Position numbers and translations under genes: made by a program. The notes beneath the pieces were generated by a model. The model saw nothing but the letters and a program-made list of their open reading frames with translations. It ran no database searches and was not told the DNA's origin. Below are positions 16,997-25,760 of a stretch of 64,000 bases of DNA, piece by piece; positions within the stretch are counted from its first letter, which is position 1; each line of letters starts with the position of its first letter. This DNA is from Streptosporangiaceae bacterium NEAU-GS5 (GTDB taxonomy: Bacteria; Actinomycetota; Actinomycetes; Streptosporangiales; Streptosporangiaceae): positions 247,125 through 311,124 of the forward strand of contig JAGFNW010000005.1 in NCBI GenBank assembly GCA_017592665.1. The letters are read 5' to 3'.

Positions 16997-18424
16997 TCAT
17001 TCACCGATGAAGTGCATGACGTGCTTGATCCGCATGTAGTCGTGCAAACCGAAGACCGAAAGATCCTTCCCATATCCGGAGTGCTTGAAGCCACCATGGG
17101 GCATTTCGGATACGAACGGGATGTGAGTGTTGACCCAAACCACACCGAAATCGAGCCGCTTCGACATCCGCATGGCGCGCCCGTGGTCCGAGGTCCACAC
17201 GGAGCCCGACAGGCCGTACTTGACGCCGTTGGCCTTGGCCAGGGCGTCGGCCTCGTCGTTGAAGGTCTGGATGGTGATGACCGGGCCGAACACCTCGGTC
17301 TGGATCATCTCGTCGTCCTGGCGGAGGCCGTCGACGACGGTCGGCGCGAAGAAGTAGCCCTCGTCGCCGACCTGGTGGCCGCCGGTCAGCACGGTCGCGT
17401 GCGCGGGCTTGCGGTCCAGGAAGCCCTTCACCCGCTCCAGCTGGGTCGGGTTGTTCAGCGGTCCGTAGAAGGCGTCGTCGCCGGTGCCCGTGACGGTGTT
17501 CTGCGCGGCCTCGGTCAGCGCGGCGGCGAACGCGTCGTGGATGCTCTCGTGCACCAGGACCCGGCAGGCGGCCGTGCAGTCCTGCCCGGCGTTGTAGAGG
17601 CCGGCCCCTGCTACGGCCTCGGCCACCGCCTTGATGTCCTTGACGTCCTCGAAGATCACGACCGGGGCCTTGCCGCCGAGTTCGAGGTGCACGCGCTTCA
17701 CGTCGTCGGCGGCCGACTTGGCCACCGACATGCCGGCGCCGACCGAGCCGGTGATGGCCACCATGGACGCGGCCGGGTGGCTGACGACCAGCGCCCCGGT
17801 CTCGCGGTCGCCGGTGACCACGTTGAACACGCCGGCCGGCAGGATGTCGCCGATGATCTCAGCCAGCTTCACCGTCGAGACCGGAGTGGTGTCGGACGGC
17901 TTGAGCACGACCGTGTTACCCGCGGCCAGCGCCGGGGCGATCTTCCATACGGCCATCATCATCGGGTAGTTCCACGGCGTGACCTGGCCCACGACGCCGA
18001 TCGGCTCGTGCCGGATCACCGAGGTGTGGTCGGCGATGAACTCGCCCGAGGTCGGCCCCTCGAGGGTGCGCGCCGCTCCGGCGAAGAACCGGAACTCGTC
18101 GGACGCGACCGGCGTCTCGTCCTCGGCCATCCGGGCGTACGGCTTGCCGGTGTTGCGGCACTCGGCCTGGTTGATCTCATCGGCCCTGGCGTCGATCGCG
18201 TCGGCGATCTTGAGCAGGAGGGTGGCCCGCTCGCTCGGCGTGGTCTGTCCCCAGGTCTCGAAGGCGGCCGAAGCCGCGGCGTACGCGGCGTCGACGTCCT
18301 CCTGCCCGGAGATCGGCGCCTGCGCGTAGACCTCGCCGGTGGCGGGGTCGACCACGTCGGAGAAGCGTCCGCTGGCTGCGTCGACGAACTTCCCGTTGAT
18401 GAAGTTCTGCAGGCGGGTGGTCAC
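16997..18424 (-). CDS. Gamma-aminobutyraldehyde dehydrogenase (aldehyde dehydrogenase family)
   Basis: A 475-residue NAD-dependent aldehyde dehydrogenase. It has the WNYP loop (TPWNYPMM), cofactor motif GSVGAG, general-base Glu near residue 248 (ELGGKAP) and catalytic Cys near 283 (NAGQDCTAACR). The GQDC context and HSGYGKDLS C-terminus match PatD/YdcW-type dehydrogenases that convert 4-aminobutanal to GABA. The GTG start has an excellent AGGAGG at a 5-base gap. As the first gene of the polyamine operon it would handle the aldehyde released by oxidation of imported putrescine. Its promoter region is shared with the divergent Lrp-type regulator. Confidence 0.87.
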   Translation of the reverse strand: MTTRLQNFINGKFVDAASGRFSDVVDPATGEVYAQAPISGQEDVDAAYAAASAAFETWGQTTPSERATLLLKIADAIDARADEINQAECRNTGKPYARMAEDETPVASDEFRFFAGAARTLEGPTSGEFIADHTSVIRHEPIGVVGQVTPWNYPMMMAVWKIAPALAAGNTVVLKPSDTTPVSTVKLAEIIGDILPAGVFNVVTGDRETGALVVSHPAASMVAITGSVGAGMSVAKSAADDVKRVHLELGGKAPVVIFEDVKDIKAVAEAVAGAGLYNAGQDCTAACRVLVHESIHDAFAAALTEAAQNTVTGTGDDAFYGPLNNPTQLERVKGFLDRKPAHATVLTGGHQVGDEGYFFAPTVVDGLRQDDEMIQTEVFGPVITIQTFNDEADALAKANGVKYGLSGSVWTSDHGRAMRMSKRLDFGVVWVNTHIPFVSEMPHGGFKHSGYGKDLSVFGLHDYMRIKHVMHFIGE

Positions 18425-18522
18425 CGTGTCCTCCTGTGAGGTGGCTGAGTTGTCGCGACTCTTACAGACATATCAGACAGCGACAAGGGATTTCGTGGCG
18501 AAGATACCAAATTGCTACGGAA

Positions 18523-18594
18523 TCGCTTGACAGAGGCGGGGAAACTGACAACATGTCGCACCAAGACGACAACATGTATGTGAGCGTATGTGAG
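18523..18594 (+). promoter_or_regulatory. Candidate Lrp-type operator: phased direct repeats in the divergent promoter region
   Basis: GACAACATGT occurs twice (18547-18556 and 18568-18577), 21 bases apart, which is two helical turns. GTATGTGAG follows as an adjacent pair (18576-18584 and 18586-18594) with a 10-base period. A consensus -35 TTGACA lies just upstream (about 18526), with CAACAT (18549-18554) a possible -10. Same-face repeats suit cooperative binding by an octameric Lrp/AsnC protein. The rest of the 180-base divergent region contains a GTCGCGAC palindrome. Confidence 0.45.
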
Positions 18595-18604
18595 AGGGCC
18601 TCGT

Positions 18605-19090
18605 ATGACGACACCGCCGAGGATGCGTGCGGCCCGCAATGGCCCCGTTGTGCTCGACGAGATCTCCAAGCAGATCATCGAGCAGCTGCAGACCGACGGG
18701 CGCAAGCCGTACGCCGCGATCGGCAAGGCCGTGGGGCTGTCGGAGGCGGCGGTGCGGCAGCGCGTGCAGCGGTTGCTCGACGCCGGCGTCATGCAGATCG
18801 TGGCCGTGACCGACCCGCTGACGCTGGGTTTCCCACGGCAGGCGATGATCGGCATCAAGTGCGAGGGAGACCTGGAGCTGGTCGCGAGCGAGCTGTCGTC
18901 GATCGAGGAGATCGACTATGTGGTGCTGACCGCCGGCTCGGTCGACGTCATGGTCGAGGTCGTCTGCGAGGGCGATCAGCACCTGTTGGAAATTCTTGGC
19001 AAAATCCGGGCGATCCCAAGCGTGCGGTCGACCGAGACGTACGTCTACCTGAAGCTGCACAAGCAGACGTACTCCTGGGGCACCCGCTAG
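18605..19090 (+). CDS. Lrp/AsnC family transcriptional regulator
   Basis: A 161-residue regulator. The N-terminal helix-turn-helix begins LDEISKQIIEQLQTDGRKPYAAIGKAVGLSEAAVRQRVQRL, and a C-terminal RAM/ligand-binding beta-alpha domain follows (about residues 75-150). The ATG at 18605 has AGAGGG 6 bases upstream; an in-frame GTG five codons earlier (18590) is possible. It is divergent from the polyamine uptake and catabolism operon, making it the likely local regulator responding to a polyamine or amino-acid signal. Its 3' end meets the convergent methyltransferase gene with 3 bases between. Confidence 0.87.
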   Translation: MTTPPRMRAARNGPVVLDEISKQIIEQLQTDGRKPYAAIGKAVGLSEAAVRQRVQRLLDAGVMQIVAVTDPLTLGFPRQAMIGIKCEGDLELVASELSSIEEIDYVVLTAGSVDVMVEVVCEGDQHLLEILGKIRAIPSVRSTETYVYLKLHKQTYSWGTR

Positions 19091-19093
19091 CTC

Positions 19094-19921
19094 TTACGGC
19101 CTCCGGGCCACCCCGCCGATCTGCAGCATGCCGGTCTTCTCGGCGAGGTAGGGCTCCGGCCATTTGGTCACTTCGACCACGCCGGGATCGAGCAGCTCGA
19201 AGCCGTCGAAGAAGGTCGTTATGTGCGCCTGCGAGCGGAACGAGATGGGGATCGGGCCGCCCTTCATGACCTCGCGGACATGGGCCACCACGGCGGGGTC
19301 GCCCTCGCTGCTCGGCTGGGTCAGCGCGAGATAGCTGCCCGGGGCCATCCGCTCGCGGAAGGCGGCGAGCGCCACCGGCACCGCCTCATCCGGGATCAGC
19401 TGGACGACCGAGATCGCGAGCACGCCCACCGGCTCGCTGAAATCGATCAGCCGGGTCGTGGCCGGGTCGTTGATGATCCGGTCGGTGTCCCTGATGTCGC
19501 AGGTCAGCGAGGCCACCAGATCGTCTGTGGCGAGCAGCGCGCCACTGTAGACCGCCACGATCGGGTCGTTGTCGACGTAGAGCACGCGCGCGTCGGGCTG
19601 GTGCTGCCGGGCCACCTCGTGCGTGTTGGGCGAGGTGGGAATCCCCGTGCCGAGGTCGATGAACTGCCTGATCCCCGCCTTGGCCAGGTGCTCGACCGCG
19701 CGGACCAGGAAGGCGCGGTTGGCCTTCGCCATCACCGGATAGTCCGGCACCGCCGACATGATCTTCGCGGCGAACTCGCGGTCGACGGCGTAGTTGTCCT
19801 TGCCGCCCAGCACGTAGTCGTAGACGCGTGCCGCGTGGGCCTTCGTGTTGTCGATGCCGGGGGGCACCCATTCGTCGGACACGCTAGGCATGCTATCCGG
19901 ACTCTTGTCTTGATCAGCCAT
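19094..19921 (-). CDS. SAM-dependent methyltransferase, DUF574 (Methyltransf_19) family
   Basis: A 275-residue protein of a large, mostly actinomycete-specific methyltransferase-like family. Landmarks are AHAARVYDYVLGGKDNYAVDRE near the N-terminus, FIDLGTGIPTSPNTHEVA as the SAM-binding loop (about residue 85), and LYVDNDPIV for the ribose-binding acid. The ATG at 19919-19921 is only 2 bases from the stop of the upstream M1 peptidase, so the two are probably one transcript; the longer open frame is antisense shadow. The methyl acceptor is unknown for this family. Confidence 0.87.
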   Translation of the reverse strand: MADQDKSPDSMPSVSDEWVPPGIDNTKAHAARVYDYVLGGKDNYAVDREFAAKIMSAVPDYPVMAKANRAFLVRAVEHLAKAGIRQFIDLGTGIPTSPNTHEVARQHQPDARVLYVDNDPIVAVYSGALLATDDLVASLTCDIRDTDRIINDPATTRLIDFSEPVGVLAISVVQLIPDEAVPVALAAFRERMAPGSYLALTQPSSEGDPAVVAHVREVMKGGPIPISFRSQAHITTFFDGFELLDPGVVEVTKWPEPYLAEKTGMLQIGGVARRP

Positions 19922-19923
19922 GC

Positions 19924-21306
19924 CTAAACCGCCGGCTTTTTGGCCGTGTAGAGCCACGCGTCGAAGAACGGGTCGAGGTCCTGCCCGTACTTCTGCTCGG
20001 CCAGGTCGATGAAGTCCCGCGTGATGACCGTGCCGTGCCGGTTGGTCTCCGTCCACTCCTTGAGCAGATCGAAGAAGATCGAGTCGCCGATCTTGGTACG
20101 CAGCGCGTGCAGCGTCATGGCGCCCCGCTGGTAGACCGGCGCGTAGTCGAACATGTCGTTCCGGCCCGGGTCGCCCGTCTTCCGCTTCCAGAACGACTTC
20201 GGGCTCTTGTACAGCTTCGCGAAGGTCGACTTGGCCGACGGGCCGCCGTGCTGCTCCTCGTAGAGCCACTCGGCGTAGGTGGCGAAGCCCTCGTTGAGCC
20301 AGATGTCCTTCCAGCTGCGCAGCCCGACGCTGTCACCGAACCACTGGTGGGCCAGTTCGTGCACGACCGTGAGGTTGTCCGGGCCGCCGTCGTAGACCGG
20401 ACGGCCCTGCGTCTCCAGGGCGTATCCGACGTCGAGCTTGTCGGCGATGCCGCCCACCGACGAGAACGGGTAGGCGCCGAAGACCTTCGACTCCCATTCG
20501 ATCGCCTTGCGCGTGTCGGTGTGCAGGTGCCGCGACCGCTTGGCCACGGACGGGTCGTACGCGGTGAGGTTGAGCACGCCGGCGGCCCGGCCTTCGGCGA
20601 CCTTGAACTTGCCCATCGCGATCATGGCGAGGTAGGTCGCCATCGGCTGGCGCATCTCCCACTTCACGGTGGACCAGCCGTGCCGCACGCCCACGATGCC
20701 GGGATTGACCGGTTCGCCGTTGGCGAGGACCGTGGTGCCGGCCCGGGTCGTCACGGTGAAGGTGAACGTGGCCTTGTCCTGCGGGGTGTCGTTGGACGGC
20801 AGCCAGCTGCGCGCCCCGTCCGGCTCCGAGACGACCGTCGCGCCGTCCTTGGTCTCGACCCAGCCCGCGAGCCCGAGCGCCTTGTCCTTGATCGCGTGCG
20901 GCCGGCCGGAGTAGGCGACCTCGACCGTGAACTCGGAACCCGACGGCAGGCCCTTCCTCGGGGTGACGACCAGCTCCTGGCCGTGCCGCGCGTACTTGGC
21001 GGCGGCGCCGTTCACCTCGAGGTGGCGGATCTTCGGGCCGGAGTAGTCGAGGTCGAAGCGGGACAGGTTCTGCGTGGCCTTGGCCTTGATCACGACCGTC
21101 ACCGAGACGTCGTGGGTCTTGGGGTCGAAATGCAGTCTCAGGTCGTAGTGCGCGACGTCATAGCCGCCGTTGCCGCTCTTCGGGAAGTACGGGTCACCAA
21201 GGCCGGCCGATCCGGGGGTGAACACGTCCGCGTGCGCGGGGACGGGGGCGACACCGAGCGCCAGCGCGAGGGCCGTGAGGGGAAGCAGGGGGCGTCTGCG
21301 AAACAT
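19924..21306 (-). CDS. Secreted M1-family zinc metallopeptidase
   Basis: A 460-residue gluzincin aminopeptidase-type enzyme. A clear Sec signal peptide (FRRRPLLPLTALALALG...AHA, about 27 residues) is followed by the M1 beta-saddle domain. The zinc motif HELAHQWFG lies near residue 314, with the third ligand Glu in NEGFATYAEW 18 residues further. The substrate-recognition element reads ALETQGRP instead of GAMEN, as in short actinomycete members. It lacks the large C-terminal domain of full-length PepN. The frame opens 15 codons upstream, but starting at 21306 gives a proper signal peptide. It is presumably exported. Confidence 0.87.
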   Translation of the reverse strand: MFRRRPLLPLTALALALGVAPVPAHADVFTPGSAGLGDPYFPKSGNGGYDVAHYDLRLHFDPKTHDVSVTVVIKAKATQNLSRFDLDYSGPKIRHLEVNGAAAKYARHGQELVVTPRKGLPSGSEFTVEVAYSGRPHAIKDKALGLAGWVETKDGATVVSEPDGARSWLPSNDTPQDKATFTFTVTTRAGTTVLANGEPVNPGIVGVRHGWSTVKWEMRQPMATYLAMIAMGKFKVAEGRAAGVLNLTAYDPSVAKRSRHLHTDTRKAIEWESKVFGAYPFSSVGGIADKLDVGYALETQGRPVYDGGPDNLTVVHELAHQWFGDSVGLRSWKDIWLNEGFATYAEWLYEEQHGGPSAKSTFAKLYKSPKSFWKRKTGDPGRNDMFDYAPVYQRGAMTLHALRTKIGDSIFFDLLKEWTETNRHGTVITRDFIDLAEQKYGQDLDPFFDAWLYTAKKPAV

Positions 21307-21379
21307 GCCAGCTATCGTGCAGTATTCGGTATGTTTTCGGTTATGCGACATACCGAGACGTGCCGGTATTGATATCTCA

Positions 21380-21398
21380 ACCGGCCGTGTCGGCCGGT
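21380..21398 (-). terminator. Hairpin after the DivIVA-repeat gene
   Basis: ACCGGCCG-tgt-CGGCCGGT, a perfect 8-bp stem with a 3-base loop, begins 4 bases beyond the stop codon at 21402. No T-run follows on the minus strand, as is common for terminators in high-GC actinomycetes. Confidence 0.5.
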
Positions 21399-21401
21399 CC
21401 G

Positions 21402-22160
21402 TCAGCTGGCTTGGCGGCGTGCGGCGTCGAACACATCGGCGATCTCGGCCAGGAATCCGTCCACGTCACCGATGGCGTACCCCGGCTTGAACATCACGGT
21501 CGCGAACGTGGCGCCCCGGATCTCTGCGGGCGTGAGCGAATCGCGCGCCGTGCCGCGCAGGCTGGCGACGATCCGGTCGAGGAAGGCGTCCACCTCGTCC
21601 TCGTTGTAGCCCATCCCTAACCGGCCCGGCCGAAACTGGGCAGATTCGACGCGTTTCGCCTGCTCTTCCACCCACGCGTCCACCGGCCCGGAGACGGGCG
21701 TCTCAGGGCCTGGTGTCGGGTCGGGCAGCGGCTCAGGCTCGGGAAGCGGTCCCGGTTCGGGAAGCGGCCCCGGCTCCGGCAGCGGCTGGGGGTCAGGCAA
21801 TGGGCCTGGCGCCGGCTCAGGCAGGGGCTCCGGCTCAGGCAGAGGCTCCGGCTCAGGCAATGGGCCGGGCACCGGTTCCGGCAGGGGCTGCGGCTCAGGC
21901 GGTATCTCGGCCGTCGTCATGTCGATGCCCGCACGGGCCTCGATCGCGACGATGAAGGCGTCGAGCGCGAAGTCGACCGCGGTCTCGTTGTATCCCCCCA
22001 GCCGCACGCTGAACTTGGCGCCCCGGATCTCGTCGGCCGTGATCGGGGGGCCGTCCAGCTCGCCCCGGCCGAGGGTGGCCTCGATCCTGACGATCAGCGC
22101 GTCCACCTGGCCGGGCTCGTATCCGAGCCGCACACCAGCCACACGAGGAAACCCGTTCAC
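21402..22160 (-). CDS. DivIVA-domain repeat protein with Pro/Glu-rich linker
   Basis: A 252-residue protein with four short DivIVA-like N-domain motifs in two pairs: [14 protein letters not shown] and [19 protein letters not shown] near the N-terminus, [16 protein letters not shown] and [17 protein letters not shown] near the C-terminus. Each pair is accompanied by an EIRGAxF element. A roughly 60-residue PLPEP-type repeat linker joins them. This matches the actinomycete 'DivIVA domain repeat' family rather than DivIVA itself, as there is no long coiled coil. A role at membranes or in polarity is plausible but unproven. A GTG at 22160 with CAGAAT 6 bases upstream is preferred; a TTG at 22190 is the alternative. 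Confidence 0.72.
   Translation of the reverse strand: MNGFPRVAGVRLGYEPGQVDALIVRIEATLGRGELDGPPITADEIRGAKFSVRLGGYNETAVDFALDAFIVAIEARAGIDMTTAEIPPEPQPLPEPVPGPLPEPEPLPEPEPLPEPAPGPLPDPQPLPEPGPLPEPGPLPEPEPLPDPTPGPETPVSGPVDAWVEEQAKRVESAQFRPGRLGMGYNEDEVDAFLDRIVASLRGTARDSLTPAEIRGATFATVMFKPGYAIGDVDGFLAEIADVFDAARRQAS
21714..21903 (-). repeat. PLPEP-encoding tandem repeat
   Basis: Degenerate 12-18 base units (read on the minus strand as CCGCTGCCTGAGCCG-like) encode alternating Pro-Leu-Pro-Glu-Pro in the linker of the DivIVA-repeat protein. Confidence 0.75.
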
Positions 22161-22239
22161 CCTTCCATTCTGGAGTGATATGGCGAGCAAATCGAGATTT
22201 ATGTTGACCTTCCGGTGTGGCGGATAGGGTCGAAGTCCT

Positions 22240-22863
22240 ATGCGGCTGTCGAACGTGTCCTTCCGCTACCGAAGGCGCGCCCCCTGGGTCCTCACAGGTC
22301 TTGACCTCGTCCTCGGCCCCGGCACGGTCACCGAGGTGACCGGCCCCAACGGCAGCGGCAAGTCCACGCTGCTGCGGCTGCTCGGCGGCCTCCTGCGGCC
22401 GGGTTCGGGCGTCGTCGAGGGTCGCCCCGCCGTCATCGGCTACGCGCCGGAGCGCTTCCCCTCCAGCCAGCCGTTCACCGTCATCGCCTACCTGCGGCAG
22501 ATGGCGGCCATCCGGGGCGTGGACCCCGGCGGGATCCCGGTATGGGCCGAACGCCTGCAGATGGACCACCTGCTCCCCCAGCGTCTCCGCGACCTGTCCA
22601 AGGGCAGCGCGCAGAAGGTGGGCCTGGCCCAGGCGCTGCTGCCCGAGCCGGGACTGCTGATTCTCGACGAGCCGTTCGCCGGCCTCGACGCGGCGGCCAG
22701 GGCCGCGCTGCCGGACATCGTTTCCGAGGTGGCCGCGCGCGACGGGATCGTGGTCGTCAGCGACCATCAGGGCGACCTGCGTTCCATGGAGGGGCTGCAC
22801 CGCTACGAGATCCGGGCGGGCCGCGCCGTACAGGACGAATCCGATGAGGAGGCGGCGCGATGA
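22240..22863 (+). CDS. ABC transporter ATP-binding protein
   Basis: A 207-residue ATPase with Walker [12 protein letters not shown] (about residue 35), a signature of unusual form [15 protein letters not shown], Walker [13 protein letters not shown] and switch His in VVSDHQ. It is single-domain and short, as in ABC exporters of the ABC-2-like type. A TTGAC-type -35 (22204) and TAGGGT -10 (22225-22230) lie just upstream, giving a leader of only about 3 bases. Its stop overlaps the start of the membrane partner (ATGA). The substrate is unknown. Confidence 0.86.
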   Translation: MRLSNVSFRYRRRAPWVLTGLDLVLGPGTVTEVTGPNGSGKSTLLRLLGGLLRPGSGVVEGRPAVIGYAPERFPSSQPFTVIAYLRQMAAIRGVDPGGIPVWAERLQMDHLLPQRLRDLSKGSAQKVGLAQALLPEPGLLILDEPFAGLDAAARAALPDIVSEVAARDGIVVVSDHQGDLRSMEGLHRYEIRAGRAVQDESDEEAAR

Positions 22864-23525
22864 CCGCGCTGACGCGCTTCCGGCTGGCCGCCTACGTCCG
22901 CTCGCACCGCGCGTTCCAGCCGCTGGTCGGCCTGCTCGCGGTCCTCGCCATCCTGTACGCGTCCCGGGTCCCCAAGGGGTCAGAACTCGGCGCGCTCGCC
23001 GACTCGGCGGGGATCCTGCTGCCGGTCCTGGCCTGGGCGGCACGCGGGCTCCTCGACAACGAGCCGGACGAGCAGCGGGCCATCGCGCTGTCGGCGCGCG
23101 GGACGCGCGAACTGTACGCGGGCCTCGCCGCCGCGGCGCTGTTCAACACGGCGCTGGTGGTGATCGCGCTGGTGTGGCCGCTGCTGGTGGGCTTCGAGGA
23201 GCGGCCGTCGGTGCCGGTGATCCTGACCGGGGTGCTGCTGCACCTGCTGGCCGTGCTCGCCGGGACCGCGCTCGGCGCGCTCACCAGCCGACCCGTAATG
23301 CCCTCGCCGGCCGTATCTACGACTGTGCTGATCGGTGGATACATGGCCACGCTCGCCCTGTCGACCTCGCGGGCGTCGTGGCTGAGCGTGCCGGTCATGG
23401 ACTGGATGCGGGCGGCGCACCACGACGAGCTGTTCGCCCGGCTGCCGGCGCTGCTGGCGCCGTCGCTGCTCTGGCCAGTGCTCGGATTGGCCGCGTACGC
23501 CTGGCTGCGCCGGACAAGGCCGTGA
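22860..23525 (+). CDS. ABC transporter membrane subunit (hypothetical)
   Basis: A 221-residue hydrophobic protein with about six membrane segments and no recognised family motif. It is translationally coupled to the preceding ATPase through an ATGA overlap, the main reason for calling it the transporter's membrane partner. Its organisation resembles small ABC-2-like exporters. It faces rlmN, with 31 bases between the stops. Confidence 0.7.
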   Translation: MTALTRFRLAAYVRSHRAFQPLVGLLAVLAILYASRVPKGSELGALADSAGILLPVLAWAARGLLDNEPDEQRAIALSARGTRELYAGLAAAALFNTALVVIALVWPLLVGFEERPSVPVILTGVLLHLLAVLAGTALGALTSRPVMPSPAVSTTVLIGGYMATLALSTSRASWLSVPVMDWMRAAHHDELFARLPALLAPSLLWPVLGLAAYAWLRRTRP

Positions 23526-23556
23526 TCATGTCTCAAGCGATGTCTCAGGCGATACC

Positions 23557-24651
23557 TCAGGTGGAGGAGGCGGCGAGCTGACCGCAGGCCCCGTCGATCT
23601 CGCGTCCGCGGGTGTCGCGGACCGTGACCGCCACGCCGTGGGACTCCAGGCGGCGGACGAAGGCCCGCTCGTCTTCGGGGCGGGAGGCCGTCCACTTCGA
23701 GCCGGGGGTCGGGTTGAGCGGGATGAGGTTGACGTGCACCAGCTTGCCCTTGATCAGGCGCCCCAGCAGGTCGGCCCGCCATTCCTGGTCGTTGATGTCC
23801 TTGATCAGCGCGTACTCGATCGAGACGCGGCGCTTGGTCTTCGCCGCGTACGCCCAGGCGGCGTCGAGGACCTCGGCCACCTTCCAGCGCGTGTTGACCG
23901 GCACGAGCGTGTCGCGCAGTTCGTCGTCGGGGGCGTGCAGGGACAGCGCGAGCGTCACCGGGAGGCCCTCGCCGGCCAGCTTCTCCATGGCCGGCACCAG
24001 GCCGACCGTCGACACGGTGATGCCACGCGCCGAGATGCCGAGCCCGTCGGGCGATGGGTCGACCAGGCGGCGGACCGCGCCGACCACGGCCTTGTAGTTG
24101 GCCATCGGCTCGCCCATGCCCATGAACACCACGTTGCTTACCCGGCCGGGGCCGCCGGGCACTTCGCCGCGCGCCAGCGAGCGGGCGCCCGAGACGACCT
24201 GCTCGACGATCTCGGCGGTCGACATGTTGCGGGTGAGGCCGGCCTGGCCGGTGGCGCAGAACGGGCAGTTCATGCCGCATCCGGCCTGGGACGACACGCA
24301 CATGGTGACCCGGTCGGGATAGCGCATGAGGACCGACTCGACCAGCGAGCCGTCGAACAGCTTCCACAGGGTCTTCCTGGTCGTCCCGCCGTCGCAGGTG
24401 ATCTCGCGCACGGGGGTCAGCAGATCGGGAAGCAGCATGGCGAGCCGGTCGCGGGCGGCGGCCGGCAGGTCGGTCATCTGGCCGACATCCGAGGTCAGCC
24501 GCTCGAAGTAGTGCCGCGACAGCTGGTCGGCGCGGAACGGCTTCTCCCCCAGCTCGGCCACGGCCGCACGGCGTTCGGCCATGGTCAGGTCGGCGAGATG
24601 CCGACTGGGTTTGGCACGCCTCGGCGCGGCAAACGTGAGCTGGGCAGTCAT
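23557..24651 (-). CDS. rlmN: 23S rRNA/tRNA adenine-C2 methyltransferase RlmN
   Basis: A 364-residue radical-SAM enzyme that methylates A2503 of 23S rRNA and A37 of some tRNAs. The radical-SAM cluster motif [11 protein letters not shown] is near residue 125, then [11 protein letters not shown] and STVGLVPAM, and a C-terminal catalytic Cys in EIDGACGQL. Of two ATG codons, the second (24651) is preferred because AAAGGAA lies at the right distance from it and abuts the first. It follows cdsA, frr and pyrH in the usual actinobacterial order. Confidence 0.93.
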   Translation of the reverse strand: MTAQLTFAAPRRAKPSRHLADLTMAERRAAVAELGEKPFRADQLSRHYFERLTSDVGQMTDLPAAARDRLAMLLPDLLTPVREITCDGGTTRKTLWKLFDGSLVESVLMRYPDRVTMCVSSQAGCGMNCPFCATGQAGLTRNMSTAEIVEQVVSGARSLARGEVPGGPGRVSNVVFMGMGEPMANYKAVVGAVRRLVDPSPDGLGISARGITVSTVGLVPAMEKLAGEGLPVTLALSLHAPDDELRDTLVPVNTRWKVAEVLDAAWAYAAKTKRRVSIEYALIKDINDQEWRADLLGRLIKGKLVHVNLIPLNPTPGSKWTASRPEDERAFVRRLESHGVAVTVRDTRGREIDGACGQLAASST

Positions 24652-24690
24652 CGACATTTCCTTTAGTGTCCGATCTGTGGGAGGTGAGGA

Positions 24691-25728
24691 GTGGACAGCG
24701 TCAATGTCGTGCTCACCAGTCCCAACCCATACGGGAGCCGCATCCTCACCATCGAATGCGACCGGCTGTCCTCCGTAGCGTACCTGCGCGATTCACACGG
24801 CGCCGTCCACGGAGCGGTCTGGCTGGCCAACCACGGCCCCGCGCCCGCGGTCGTCGACCTTGGCCGGCTGAACGCGGGCCGACCGCCGATCATGCCCAGG
24901 ACCAACACCTTCGTGCCGGAGGGGCGCCCCCCGCTTTCGGCCGACGACCTCACGGTGCTGTGGTTCGAGGAGGGGGACGGCGTCGCCGTGTATGAGAACG
25001 ACGACCTGCTCGCGGTCATTCCGGGATGGGCCGACCTCGAGCGCGGGCTGCCCGGTTACGCCAGGGACGCGCGTGGCGAATCGCCGTTCGCCTGGTCGCT
25101 GGCCGACGCCAGGGAAGGGCTCGCGCCGCGGATCCGGCAGGCCCAGGGATACTGGCAGTGGCGGCTCGGAGAGGGCATGTGGCAGTCCTACCGGCAGTTC
25201 CTGATGAGCCACCTGGAGAGCCGGGTCGGGCCGCCCGGCCGCTATTGGGACGTCAGCGGGCATCGGCTGCCCACAGTGGGCGTCACCGAACGCCCCGGCG
25301 TGGATGACCGCGACTTCACGGTGCTGTCCACGATCGGGATGAGCTGCCAGCGGATGCCGTCCGCCGAGATGTTCGGCACGCCGCCGCGCATCGAGCTGGC
25401 GACCGCGACCCGGCAGGAGCCGCGGACGGCGGCCCGGCTGTTCGTGTGGCTCGGGCAGTATCCGTGGCGGTCGGTGACCTGGCTCGGAGACGGGCACACG
25501 GCCCGCTGGTATCACGACCCCGGGACGTTCCCGTTGAAAGGCGACTACTGCGGGGTCATCCTGCTGCGCCAGCCGGTCGGACTGCCCGATCTGTCCGGCT
25601 TCATGTTCGGCGGCGAGCCGGTCACGTGGCTGTGGCTCGTGCCCTTGACCGACACCGAACTCCGCCTGGCCGCCGAACGCGGGCCTGACGTCCTCACCGA
25701 ACGCCTGGCCGTACAGGACCGGATCTAG
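24691..25728 (+). CDS. Suppressor-of-fused (SUFU) domain protein
   Basis: A 345-residue cytoplasmic protein. The C-terminal half (about residues 205-335: [41 protein letters not shown]) matches the SUFU domain. The N-terminal half contains an unassigned domain. Bacterial SUFU proteins are often immunity proteins of contact-dependent or polymorphic toxins, but no toxin gene is adjacent. A GTG start is preceded by GGAGGTGA. It is divergent from rlmN and convergent with cdsA. Confidence 0.65.
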   Translation: MDSVNVVLTSPNPYGSRILTIECDRLSSVAYLRDSHGAVHGAVWLANHGPAPAVVDLGRLNAGRPPIMPRTNTFVPEGRPPLSADDLTVLWFEEGDGVAVYENDDLLAVIPGWADLERGLPGYARDARGESPFAWSLADAREGLAPRIRQAQGYWQWRLGEGMWQSYRQFLMSHLESRVGPPGRYWDVSGHRLPTVGVTERPGVDDRDFTVLSTIGMSCQRMPSAEMFGTPPRIELATATRQEPRTAARLFVWLGQYPWRSVTWLGDGHTARWYHDPGTFPLKGDYCGVILLRQPVGLPDLSGFMFGGEPVTWLWLVPLTDTELRLAAERGPDVLTERLAVQDRI

Positions 25729-25760
25729 GGGGCTAGGGGCTCGGGCTAGGGCTCGGGCTA
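25729..25760. repeat. GGGCTAGGGCTC-type tandem repeat at the cdsA stop codon
   Basis: About three degenerate 12-base units, GGGCTAGG(G)GCTC, fill the 29-base gap between the SUFU gene and cdsA and include the cdsA stop codon (CTA on the plus strand). The unit appears to be a duplication of the stop-codon context. Confidence 0.7.

Noticed and set aside
25729..25760. Telomere-like or integration-site repeat (GGGCTAGGGCTC)
   Set aside because: Only three short degenerate units, internal to conserved core genes and overlapping the cdsA stop; nothing suggests a replicon end or att site.
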